Origin: Nitrosomonadales bacterium
GTDB lineage: Bacteria > Pseudomonadota > Gammaproteobacteria > Burkholderiales > SG8-41
DNA length: 5,184 nt
Assembly (NCBI GenBank): GCA_009885185.1
Contig: VFLF01000813.1
Location: 1-5,184, forward strand
Direction: 5' to 3'
Positions 1-5,184 of the stretch are shown in pieces; positions within the stretch are counted from its first letter, which is position 1, and every line of letters begins with the position of its first letter. Made by a program: the position numbers and the translations under genes. Under the pieces are notes generated by a model. It was not told the DNA's origin and did not search any database. It saw only the letters and a list, made by a program, of their open reading frames with translations.

Positions 1-395
1 AACGCGCGGATCGCGCAATGCACCAGCCGTGGATTGATGCCGAGCAGCGTGTCATGGCCCACGCCAAAACGCTCCAGCGTGCCGGGTCGGAAATTTTCAA
101 CCAGTACATCGGCGCTGGCAATGAGCGTCTTGAATACGCCCGCCCCCTCTGTATTTGCGAGATCGATCACCATCCCGCGTTTGCTGTGATTCACCGCCGC
201 GAACGCGGCCGACAGGCCATCCACCACCGGCGCCCAGGTGCGCACTTCGTCGCGCTGCGTCGGATGCTCGACACGGATCACGTCCGCGCCCAAGTCGGCG
301 AGTATCGATCCGCAGTACGGCCCCGCCAGCACGCGCGACAGATCGATGACGCGGATACCGGCGAGCGGACCTTTGCAGTTGGGCGATTCACCCAT
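1..395 (-). CDS. CaiB/BaiF (family III) CoA-transferase, N-terminal part, cut by window edge
   Basis: Family III CoA-transferases move CoA from a CoA thioester to a free carboxylic acid in the cytoplasm (formyl-CoA:oxalate, carnitine, succinyl-CoA-dependent types). About 131 N-terminal residues are visible of a usual ~390-400. The fold-opening motif PLAGIRVIDLSRVLAGPYC (about residues 10-28) is followed by LADLGADVIRVE, NHSKRGMVIDL, ADVLVENFRPG and NPRLVH, all in the expected family order. The catalytic aspartate lies further in, outside the window, so activity and substrate cannot be judged. The ATG at 395 is 9 nt after the stop of the MmgE/PrpD gene and has no clear Shine-Dalgarno sequence. 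An in-frame GTG at 404, directly after that stop, is an alternative start adding three residues. Last gene visible in the leftward block. Family assignment is firm; the specific reaction is unknown. Confidence 0.93.
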   Translation of the reverse strand, partial: MGESPNCKGPLAGIRVIDLSRVLAGPYCGSILADLGADVIRVEHPTQRDEVRTWAPVVDGLSAAFAAVNHSKRGMVIDLANTEGAGVFKTLIASADVLVENFRPGTLERFGVGHDTLLGINPRLVHCAIRA

Positions 396-404
396 GGGTT
401 TCAC

Positions 405-1850
405 TCACGCCAGCAGTTTCATCAATGGCGCGATCGTGTCCAGTTGCTCCAGCCGCGCCACGGCTTCGACAATCTGCATCGCCTGCGGCCTGGCCACCGG
501 CGTCAGTGCGGCCGATGCGCAGTCGATAAATTTGTTGATACGCTGTTCGGATGACATGGCGTTGTCGGGATGCCCCAGCGCGATATCGCAGCGCGCGCTG
601 AAACGTTGACCGCTGTGCAGGGTGATTTCCACGCGGCTCGCCTCGAAGGTGTGACCGTCAAGCGCGGCTTCGTAGGCCCAGCGCACCTTGGGCATGGCAT
701 GGGTAATCACGTCATCCGCGAGCTGGGTGTCGTGATACAGCGCCAGCGGAATGCCGCGATGGCGTATCGCGGCGGCCACGGCAAAATGCATATTGCCCGC
801 GAGATCAATGTGGTTTTCGGGCACGCTGCCGAGCGCCACCGGACGGCAGCGGTCTATATTGACGTGCCCCAGCCCGAGCATCACTTCCTTGATATCGTCG
901 AAGGCCAGATGGTTTTTTGTCATCAGTTCCAGCACCGCCGTCAGCGCCGTGTGCAGATGGCGTATGCACGGCCACGGTTTGAGCGATATGCGTTCGGTTT
1001 CATAGCGTTGGCCGAGGCCATCGAGCAGCGCGCTGCGATCATAGTCGCCGCGAAAAAACGCCTGATAAAACCCGTACGGCCCGTCGAACACTTCGCCGTC
1101 ACCGCGGATGCCGTTCATCGCCAGCTCCGCCGCGAGCACGCCGTTGCGGTAAGCGAGGCCATCGCGTATCGAACGTACGCTCGACCCTTTGTGGTGCAGG
1201 CTTGCCCAGGTGCCGCTGACCTGCGGCAGCGTGAGGCCCAGCGCATGCACATGTTGTTGCGCGGTGGCCCCCATGATTTTTGCCGATGCCGCGGTCGCGC
1301 CGAACAGGCCGATCACCGGCGCGCGAAACCATGGGTGATTCCACATGCGGCCGCTGGCGGCAAGACCCACGCGGCTGGATAAATCGTTCGCCAGCGCGAC
1401 GGCGGTAATGATGCTTTTGCCATCGATGCCGCCGAGTTGTTCTGCAACGGCAAGCGCGGGCATCAGGCTCGCCGACGACGGATGCATCACGGCCTGATCA
1501 TGCGTATCGTCAAAATCGAATTGATGAATCGCCGCGCCGTTGCCGAGCACCGCGCTGGCGGCGGGCAACTTTACCGGTACGTCGCCGCCGCTGCCGATCA
1601 GGGTGCTGCAGGGCTGGCCGCCCCAGGCGGTGGCGACCTTCCGGATCGCAATCACATCGTCGCAGGGCGTGCCCGCAAGCACGCATCCCAAGGTGTCGAG
1701 TATGGATATCTTGGCGGCTTCAATCACACTGGCCGGCAAATCCTCGAAACGCGTGCGCGCCAGATGCGCGGCGACGGCCTCGGCGGCGTCCGGCTCGCCC
1801 GGGTTCTTTTTTTGACGATCATGGCTTTGGTGCAAATCGCTGCTGCTCAT
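405..1850 (-). CDS. MmgE/PrpD family protein, divergent active site
   Basis: 481 residues, normal family length (about 450-490), cytoplasmic with no signal peptide. The family includes 2-methylcitrate dehydratase, cis-aconitate decarboxylase and iminodisuccinate epimerase. A hydrophilic 20-residue leader precedes the helical domain, which opens at about residue 22. Recognisable blocks are ILDTLGCVLAG (50-60), NGAAIHQFDFDDTHDQAVMHPSS (104-126 region; D112, T116 and H123 look conserved), GLFGATAASAK (181-191), GVLAAELAMNG (237-247) and KPWPCIRHLH (291-300). Where relatives usually have W/F-H-P-T the protein reads WFRAP (R176), where they have a K-x-x-H-x-G segment it has R226 and R229, and one histidine of the human decarboxylase aligns with I296. 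Function is therefore unassigned. Start 1850 is fixed by AGGAG 5 nt upstream; the ATG overlaps the stop of binding protein C by one base. Confidence 0.95.
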   Translation of the reverse strand: MSSSDLHQSHDRQKKNPGEPDAAEAVAAHLARTRFEDLPASVIEAAKISILDTLGCVLAGTPCDDVIAIRKVATAWGGQPCSTLIGSGGDVPVKLPAASAVLGNGAAIHQFDFDDTHDQAVMHPSSASLMPALAVAEQLGGIDGKSIITAVALANDLSSRVGLAASGRMWNHPWFRAPVIGLFGATAASAKIMGATAQQHVHALGLTLPQVSGTWASLHHKGSSVRSIRDGLAYRNGVLAAELAMNGIRGDGEVFDGPYGFYQAFFRGDYDRSALLDGLGQRYETERISLKPWPCIRHLHTALTAVLELMTKNHLAFDDIKEVMLGLGHVNIDRCRPVALGSVPENHIDLAGNMHFAVAAAIRHRGIPLALYHDTQLADDVITHAMPKVRWAYEAALDGHTFEASRVEITLHSGQRFSARCDIALGHPDNAMSSEQRINKFIDCASAALTPVARPQAMQIVEAVARLEQLDTIAPLMKLLA

Positions 1851-2830
1851 CAGGGCTCCTGTCCGACTTTGATCCCGGCATCTTTGATCACTTTTCCCCA
1901 GCGCGCCGTTTCGAGTTTGATGAATTGATCGAAGGCCGCCGGATCGCTGGCCACGATATCAACACCTTCGGCGTTCAGGCGCCGTTCCATCTCGGGCTGT
2001 TTTAATATCGCCACGGTTTCGCGGTGCAATCGTGCCACTATGGCCGGCGGCGTGCGGCTCGCGACGGACATGCCATACCACGTGGTGCCGTCGAAATCCT
2101 TGTAGCCCGCTTCGGCAATCGCGGGCACATCGGGTGCAATGCGGGTGCGCGCCTTGCTGGTGACGGCCAGCGCGCGCAGCCGGCCCGACTTGACGTGCGG
2201 TCCCAGCGACGAATACGTGCCCAGCGTGAGATGCACGCGTCCGCCCACGACATCCACCATGGCGGGTGCCAGTCCTTTGTAAGGCACATGCACGATATCG
2301 ACCTTGGCGGCGGACTTGAACATTTCCACCATCAACTGTCCGGCAACCGTTGCACCGTAGACCAGTTGGCCGGGCTTGGCTTTGGCCAGTGCCACCAGTT
2401 CGGTGATGGACTTCGCGCTGAAATCCGGGTGACAGACGATGACAAAGGGTACTGCGCCGATTTGCGTAATGCCCGAAAGATCGTGAGTCGCGTTAAAGGG
2501 GACTTTGGCGTACAAATGCGGATTGATCGCCAGCGGCGCCGACGACAGCAGCAACGTATAACCATCCGCGGTGGATTTCGCCACCAGATCACTGCCGACC
2601 ATGGTGCCCGCGCCGGGCCTGTTATCGACCACGACGCGCTGTCCCAGCCGCGCTCCCAACTGTTCACCGACCAGCCGCGCGAGCAGATCGTTCAGCGCGC
2701 CCGGCGTAAACGGCACGACAAAGCGAATGGGCTTGCTCGGGTAAACCTGAGCTTGCGTCTGGGCGGCACCCCACAGCGGGAACGCCAGCATCGTGATGCC
2801 GGTGATAGCCGCCAACCGTAAGTCGATCAT
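1850..2830 (-). CDS. Bug/TctC-family periplasmic substrate-binding protein C (divergent ligand loops)
   Basis: 326 residues with the chosen start; Bug proteins are usually about 320-330. They bind small carboxylates in the periplasm, classically for TctAB-type tripartite transporters. The signal peptide spans about residues 1-27 (hydrophobic core LAAITGITMLAFPLW, then GAAQTQA before QVYPSKPIR). Family marks are the opening [25 protein letters not shown] (62-75), ADGYTLL, DIVHVPYKG (178-186), GRLRALAVTS and AGYKDFDGTTWYG. Oddly, the first ligand loop reads FTPGALNDLLAR where the norm is PGG-x-x-D-x-x-AR, and the second (YGATVAGQLMVEMF, 158-171) is about three residues shorter than the usual YGS-x-G-x-GS-x-x-HL type. 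The frame is open to an ATG at 2869, but 2830 is preferred: it gives a clean signal peptide, overlaps the stop of B as ATGA, and has GGGAG 10 nt upstream. Confidence 0.93.
   Translation of the reverse strand: MIDLRLAAITGITMLAFPLWGAAQTQAQVYPSKPIRFVVPFTPGALNDLLARLVGEQLGARLGQRVVVDNRPGAGTMVGSDLVAKSTADGYTLLLSSAPLAINPHLYAKVPFNATHDLSGITQIGAVPFVIVCHPDFSAKSITELVALAKAKPGQLVYGATVAGQLMVEMFKSAAKVDIVHVPYKGLAPAMVDVVGGRVHLTLGTYSSLGPHVKSGRLRALAVTSKARTRIAPDVPAIAEAGYKDFDGTTWYGMSVASRTPPAIVARLHRETVAILKQPEMERRLNAEGVDIVASDPAAFDQFIKLETARWGKVIKDAGIKVGQEP
1856..1860 (-). promoter_or_regulatory. Shine-Dalgarno site of the MmgE/PrpD gene, inside the end of gene C
   Basis: AGGAG on the minus strand, 5 nt before ATG 1850. 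It is embedded in the last codons of binding protein C, whose TGA overlaps the ATG as TGATG, an arrangement typical of termination-reinitiation coupling. Confidence 0.8.
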
Positions 2831-3795
2831 TCCGCGCGCGCTCCCGATACCTTGACCACATTGGCCCACTTACCGATCTCGCGGCGCACGAATTCCGCAA
2901 ATTCGTCTGCCGTCATCGCTATCGGATACGCGCCCATTTCCGCCAGCGTCGGCGTGAGTTCGCGGATGGCTTGCGCTGTTTGTGTGTTGAGACGCGCCAC
3001 GATGTCGCGCGGCGTGCCTGTGGGCGCGAGCACGCCGTTCCACACACTGGCTTCATAGTTGTTGACACCGGCCTCGATCATGGTGGGCAGCGTGGGAAAA
3101 TCGCTCAGGCGCTTGCGCGTGGTCACCGCCAGCGGGCGCAAGCGGCCGATTTTTGCGTTGGTTTTCACATGTTCTGCATTGAACACGAACAACACCTGCA
3201 CGTGGCCGCCGAGAAAATCCGTGGTAGCCGGGCCGGAGCCTTTGTAGGGCACATGAACAATGTTGATGCCGGCGATGGACTTGAACAGTTCCGTTGCCAG
3301 ATGCGTGGCGCTGCCGCTGCCCGCCGAACCGTAGGTGATTTCGCCGGGGCGCGATTTCGCCAGCGCAATCAGCTCCTTCACCGATTTCACCGGCAGCGAG
3401 CCATGCACCGATAAAAAACTGGGGATATCCACCACCGGCGTCACCGGCATGAAATCCTTGTTCAGATCGAAAGGCAGGTTCGAGAACAGGCTGACATTCA
3501 CCACCAGCGTGCTGGTCATGTAAAGCAGTGTCAGGCCATCGGCCGGCGCGCGCGCGACCAATTGTGCGGCGATATTCGATGACGCGCCGGCGCGATTTTC
3601 AACCACAAAGGATTGCCCCATGCTGTCCGTCAGCTTGCGTGCCAGCAGCCGCGCGACAATATCCGTGCTGCCGCCGGGCGCAAACCCCACCATCATGCGC
3701 ACCGGCTTCGCGGGATAGTTTTGCGCCAGGGCGCAAGGGCTTGCCATCAGCAAGCCCATTATGAGTTCGATATATAAGTATATGTTTTTAAACAT
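2827..3795 (-). CDS. Bug/TctC-family periplasmic substrate-binding protein B
   Basis: 322 residues, full length for a Bug-type binding protein. Signal peptide about residues 1-24, core IYLYIELIMGLLMA, likely cut after ALA before QNYPAKP; Cys21 is not in a lipobox. It is the most canonical of the three tandem copies: ligand loop 1 FAPGGSTDIVAR (38-49), VVENRAGASSNIAAQ (64-78), loop 2 YGSAGSGSATHLATELF (155-171), then INIVHVPYKGSGPA (177-190), GRLRPLAVTT and AGVNNYEASVWNG. A carboxylate ligand is expected; which one is unknown. ATG 3795 lies 7 nt after the stop of A, without a Shine-Dalgarno sequence and inside an AT-rich palindrome. The later Met13 would remove most of the signal peptide, so 3795 is kept. 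The first codons are strikingly AT-rich (ATA, TTA, TAT) compared with the rest of the gene. Its stop overlaps the start of C by 4 nt, which suggests coupled translation. Confidence 0.95.
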   Translation of the reverse strand: MFKNIYLYIELIMGLLMASPCALAQNYPAKPVRMMVGFAPGGSTDIVARLLARKLTDSMGQSFVVENRAGASSNIAAQLVARAPADGLTLLYMTSTLVVNVSLFSNLPFDLNKDFMPVTPVVDIPSFLSVHGSLPVKSVKELIALAKSRPGEITYGSAGSGSATHLATELFKSIAGINIVHVPYKGSGPATTDFLGGHVQVLFVFNAEHVKTNAKIGRLRPLAVTTRKRLSDFPTLPTMIEAGVNNYEASVWNGVLAPTGTPRDIVARLNTQTAQAIRELTPTLAEMGAYPIAMTADEFAEFVRREIGKWANVVKVSGARAE

Positions 3796-3798
3796 ATA
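3779..3798 (-). repeat. AT-rich inverted repeat over the start codon of binding protein B
   Basis: Arms TATATGTTT (3779-3787) and AAACATATA (3790-3798) are perfect 9-bp inverted copies around 2 nt. On the coding (minus) strand the palindrome begins 3 nt before the ATG and ends in codon 6, so the start codon is in the 5' arm. In mRNA a stem of about 8 bp, almost all A-U, with a 4-nt loop could form. It could weakly hide the start, or the DNA palindrome could be a protein site. It is in a short AT-rich patch (about 3769-3803), unlike the GC-rich surroundings. The structure is seen; any function is inference. Confidence 0.6.
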
Positions 3799-3802
3799 TT
3801 TT

Positions 3803-4786
3803 CTACTGCACCATCCCCAGTTCAGTTAGTACCTCTTTCAAAATCCCGTGTTGCCGTCGCAGTTCTTTCCCCATCTCGGCGCTGTTCATATAATTTTCCA
3901 CCCACTGATTTTTTTCCACCGCCTGTTTCCAGTCGTCCGACTTGACCACGCGCGCGAACACGCCGTCCCAGTAGCGCACCTGTTCCGCCGACAGCCCGCG
4001 CGCGCCGATAAAGCCGCGCGGCACATCGAACACTGCGTCGATGCCCTGCTCTTTAAACGTCGGCACGGCGGCGATGGCGCCTTTGAGGCGCGTATTCGAC
4101 GCGATGCCGATGATGCGCACCTTGCCCGCCTGCACCAGCGGCATCACCGTCGCGGGTGTCGCCGCCATTACATCCACGTGCCCGCCCGCCGCCGCAATCA
4201 CGCCGTCGCTCGATGCGTTGAACACCACGATTTTCAGTTTCTTGATATCCGCTTGCACCGAACGACCCACCAGCGCGGCGGTGATATGAAACGCATTGCC
4301 GCGCGCGGCGGAGAGCGCAATGCTCACCGATTCGGGGTCGGCTTTTAACTTTGCGGTCAGATCGCGGGCGGTTTTCAGCGGCGAATTGGCGGCCACCACG
4401 AACGCAATCGGTTCCGAAATCAGATTCACGATCGGCGTGAACTCGAAGTAGTTCAACTTGATCTGCCCTTGGATCGCGGCCGTGAGCGGGGTGGTGGTCT
4501 GCACCATCAGCTTGTGCGCGTCACGGTCGAACTGGCCGAGATAGTTCATCGCGATGCCGTAGTTGCCGCCGGGCTTGTTGGTGGTGTTAATCGCCTGATC
4601 CACCAATTTGTTCGATTGCAATATCTGCTGCACCGTGCGCGCGGAAGCATCGACGCCGCTGCCGGGCCCGGTGGGCACGATGAGTTCGATGGTTTTGTCG
4701 GGTTTCCACTCGGCGGCGTGGGCCATGCCAATGCCGAGGGCGGACAGCACCGTTGCGCGTATCAGGGTTTGAAAAAATGTTGCCAA
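3803..4786 (-). CDS. TctC-type periplasmic substrate-binding protein A, TTG start
   Basis: 327 residues, first gene of the leftward block. Signal peptide residues 1-24 (TLIRATVLSALGIGMAHA, then AEWKPDK), so the product is periplasmic. It belongs to the tripartite tricarboxylate transporter receptor family but to a different branch from B, C and D: the first ligand loop is PTGPGSGVDASAR (38-50) instead of PGG-x-TD, followed by NTTNKPGGNYGIAMNYL (67-83), SAARGNAFHITAALV (159-173) in place of the GSGS-x-x-HL loop, and the HVDVMAATPATVMPLVQAGKVRIIGIAS stretch (203-230). These features lean toward the TctC-like end of the family. The start is TTG at 4786: AGGAG lies 8 nt upstream, an in-frame TAA is at 4819-4817, and no ATG or GTG lies between. 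The next Met (21) is inside the signal peptide. Ligand unknown. Confidence 0.94.
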   Translation of the reverse strand: MATFFQTLIRATVLSALGIGMAHAAEWKPDKTIELIVPTGPGSGVDASARTVQQILQSNKLVDQAINTTNKPGGNYGIAMNYLGQFDRDAHKLMVQTTTPLTAAIQGQIKLNYFEFTPIVNLISEPIAFVVAANSPLKTARDLTAKLKADPESVSIALSAARGNAFHITAALVGRSVQADIKKLKIVVFNASSDGVIAAAGGHVDVMAATPATVMPLVQAGKVRIIGIASNTRLKGAIAAVPTFKEQGIDAVFDVPRGFIGARGLSAEQVRYWDGVFARVVKSDDWKQAVEKNQWVENYMNSAEMGKELRRQHGILKEVLTELGMVQ

Positions 4787-4794
4787 GCGAAACT

Positions 4795-4799
4795 CTCCT
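4795..4799 (-). promoter_or_regulatory. Shine-Dalgarno site deciding the TTG start of binding protein A
   Basis: AGGAG on the minus strand (extended to AGGAGAG) lies 8 nt before TTG 4786. Because no ATG or GTG exists between this site and the upstream in-frame TAA (4819-4817), it decides the non-ATG start. Confidence 0.8.
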
Positions 4800-4895
4800 A
4801 TGATGGGAAGCGAAGTTTACATGGGCGGCGGAAGGCCTGTCCTCGCTTGTCCACTTTATGGCGGGCACACGGTATGATTCCCCAACCAAACCACT

Positions 4896-4921
4896 GTCAT
4901 TCCCGCCTGCGCGGGAATGAC
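4896..4921. repeat. Perfect inverted repeat, dRS3/REP-like palindrome
   Basis: Arms GTCATTCCCGC (4896-4906) and GCGGGAATGAC (4911-4921) are exact reverse complements of 11 bp around a 4-nt CTGC loop. The inner 20 bp fit the ATTCCC-N8-GGGAAT pattern of the neisserial dRS3 repeat, and similar TCATTCCCGC palindromes are scattered between genes in many betaproteobacteria. This makes a dispersed repeat more likely than a locus-specific operator. A T-run begins 9 nt after the right arm (4930-4935), too far for a standard intrinsic terminator, and the site lies upstream of both flanking genes. The copy number in the genome cannot be seen from one window. Confidence 0.8.
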
Positions 4922-4954
4922 GAGCGAGATTTTTTGTTTCTTGTTATTTTCGAT

Positions 4955-4958
4955 GGAG
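4955..4958 (+). promoter_or_regulatory. Shine-Dalgarno site of binding protein D
   Basis: GGAG 6 nt before ATG 4965. It supports that start, which also gives a complete signal peptide with a basic n-region. Confidence 0.7.
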
Positions 4959-4964
4959 TGCAAC

Positions 4965-5184
4965 ATGCGTGAGAAAAAATGGATATTGAACTTGCTGGTG
5001 GCAACGGCAACCGGTGTGACCACAGGCAACGTACTCGCCGCCGACTACCCCAAGCGCTCGATCCGCTGGATCGTGCCGTACGTGCCCGGCGGCACCACCG
5101 ACATTCTCGCGCGCATCATGGGCGCGCGCCTCGGTGAGCGGCTGGGGCAAACGGTGGTGGTCGACAACCGTCCCGGCGCCGGCA
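4965..5184 (+). CDS. Bug/TctC-family periplasmic substrate-binding protein D, N-terminal part, cut by window edge
   Basis: 73 codons are visible of an expected ~325. The start reads [17 protein letters not shown], a basic n-region and hydrophobic core, with likely signal cleavage near residues 25-26 ([10 protein letters not shown]), giving a periplasmic product. The mature start is canonical: [16 protein letters not shown], ligand loop 1 [12 protein letters not shown] (39-50) with the conserved aspartate, and [14 protein letters not shown] (60-73) at the window edge. ATG 4965 has GGAG 6 nt upstream (4955-4958). It is transcribed divergently from the three other binding proteins and shares a 178-bp upstream region with them. 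It resembles C in the [10 protein letters not shown] segment but has an intact PGG loop. Genes downstream, which might include transporter membrane subunits or a regulator, lie outside the window. Family call is firm; ligand unknown. Confidence 0.93.
   Translation, partial: MREKKWILNLLVATATGVTTGNVLAADYPKRSIRWIVPYVPGGTTDILARIMGARLGERLGQTVVVDNRPGAG

Larger units (their letters stand above)
4787..4964. promoter_or_regulatory. Divergent intergenic region with the presumed promoters of both transcription units
   Basis: 178 bp between two divergent starts, so promoters for both directions are expected here. This is inferred from gene arrangement; no convincing -35/-10 pair was found. For the rightward gene, TATGAT at 4873-4878 resembles a -10 box, but the nearest TTG-type -35 (4847-4852) is 20 bp away, too far to be persuasive. 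For the leftward block no good pair was seen. The rightward side is T-rich (4930-4950). The region also holds the inverted repeat at 4896-4921 and a 7-bp direct repeat AAGCGAA (4785-4791 and 4808-4814) flanking the leftward Shine-Dalgarno site. Confidence 0.45.

Noticed and set aside
570..1382. Long plus-strand open frame of 270 codons
   Set aside because: It is wholly antisense to the MmgE/PrpD gene, its translation is His/Arg/Gln-rich without any family motif, and it has no Shine-Dalgarno sequence. GC-rich codon bias on the real strand explains the open frame.
405..1850. Naming the MmgE/PrpD gene prpD (2-methylcitrate dehydratase) or cis-aconitate decarboxylase
   Set aside because: No prpB, prpC or acn genes are in view, and key residues (R176, R226, R229, I296 at the aligned positions) differ from those enzymes.
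2024..2821. Long plus-strand open frame of 265 codons
   Set aside because: Antisense to binding protein C; low-complexity, Arg/His-rich translation with no recognisable domain. A shadow frame.
2831..2869. Upstream ATG at 2869 as the start of binding protein C
   Set aside because: It would add 13 residues ahead of the signal peptide and lengthen the overlap with B to 43 nt. The ATG at 2830 gives a clean signal peptide, an ATGA overlap and a Shine-Dalgarno-like GGGAG.
4785..4819. Stem between AAACT and AGTTT around the Shine-Dalgarno site of A as an RNA switch
   Set aside because: Only 5 bp pair cleanly and the inner pairing is imperfect; the 7-bp direct repeat here is also short enough to be chance.
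4847..4878. Sigma-70 promoter TTGTCC ... TATGAT for the rightward gene
   Set aside because: The 20-bp spacer is too long and the -35 match is weak, so it is mentioned only as a possibility within the intergenic region.
4896..4935. Hairpin followed by a T-run as an intrinsic terminator on the plus strand
   Set aside because: The T-run begins 9 nt after the stem and the site is upstream of both divergent genes, where no transcript needs to end. A dispersed repeat fits better.

Overview
The window looks like a piece of a betaproteobacterial chromosome, most likely Burkholderiales-like. The evidence is moderately GC-rich coding DNA and four Bug/TctC-type periplasmic substrate-binding proteins in about 3.4 kb. 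Large Bug families are a known hallmark of Bordetella, Cupriavidus and relatives. A short palindrome resembling the dRS3 / 'GTCATTCCCGC' repeats of Neisseria and other betaproteobacteria points the same way. The assignment is an inference from gene content; nothing here fixes genus or species.

Layout. A compact leftward (minus-strand) gene block fills positions 4786 to 1. In transcription order it contains three Bug-type binding proteins (A at 4786-3803, B at 3795-2827, C at 2830-1850), an MmgE/PrpD-family protein (1850-405), and the N-terminal part of a CaiB/BaiF (family III) CoA-transferase (395 to the window edge). The joins are 7 nt, a 4-nt ATGA overlap, a 1-nt TGATG overlap and 9 nt, so one polycistronic mRNA with translational coupling is the simplest reading. 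A 178-bp divergent intergenic region (4787-4964) holds the inverted repeat. It separates this block from a fourth Bug-type binding protein (D), which starts rightward at 4965 and runs off the end.

How the genes may work together. Bug proteins capture small carboxylates in the periplasm for TctAB-type tripartite tricarboxylate transporters. CaiB/BaiF enzymes move CoA onto carboxylic acids. MmgE/PrpD proteins act on carboxylates such as 2-methylcitrate, cis-aconitate or iminodisuccinate. The block therefore reads as uptake or sensing of an organic acid followed by its isomerisation, dehydration or decarboxylation and CoA activation. The substrate cannot be named: the MmgE/PrpD protein has replaced several residues important in characterised relatives, and the three tandem binding proteins differ in their ligand loops. 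No TctA or TctB membrane genes lie in the window.

This is mainly an ordinary catabolic/transport locus. I did not find a defence system, mobile element, CRISPR array or RNA gene. The points most worth a second look are the altered active site of the MmgE/PrpD protein, the eroded ligand loops of binding protein C, the AT-rich palindrome over the start codon of B, and the clustering of four unlike binding proteins.
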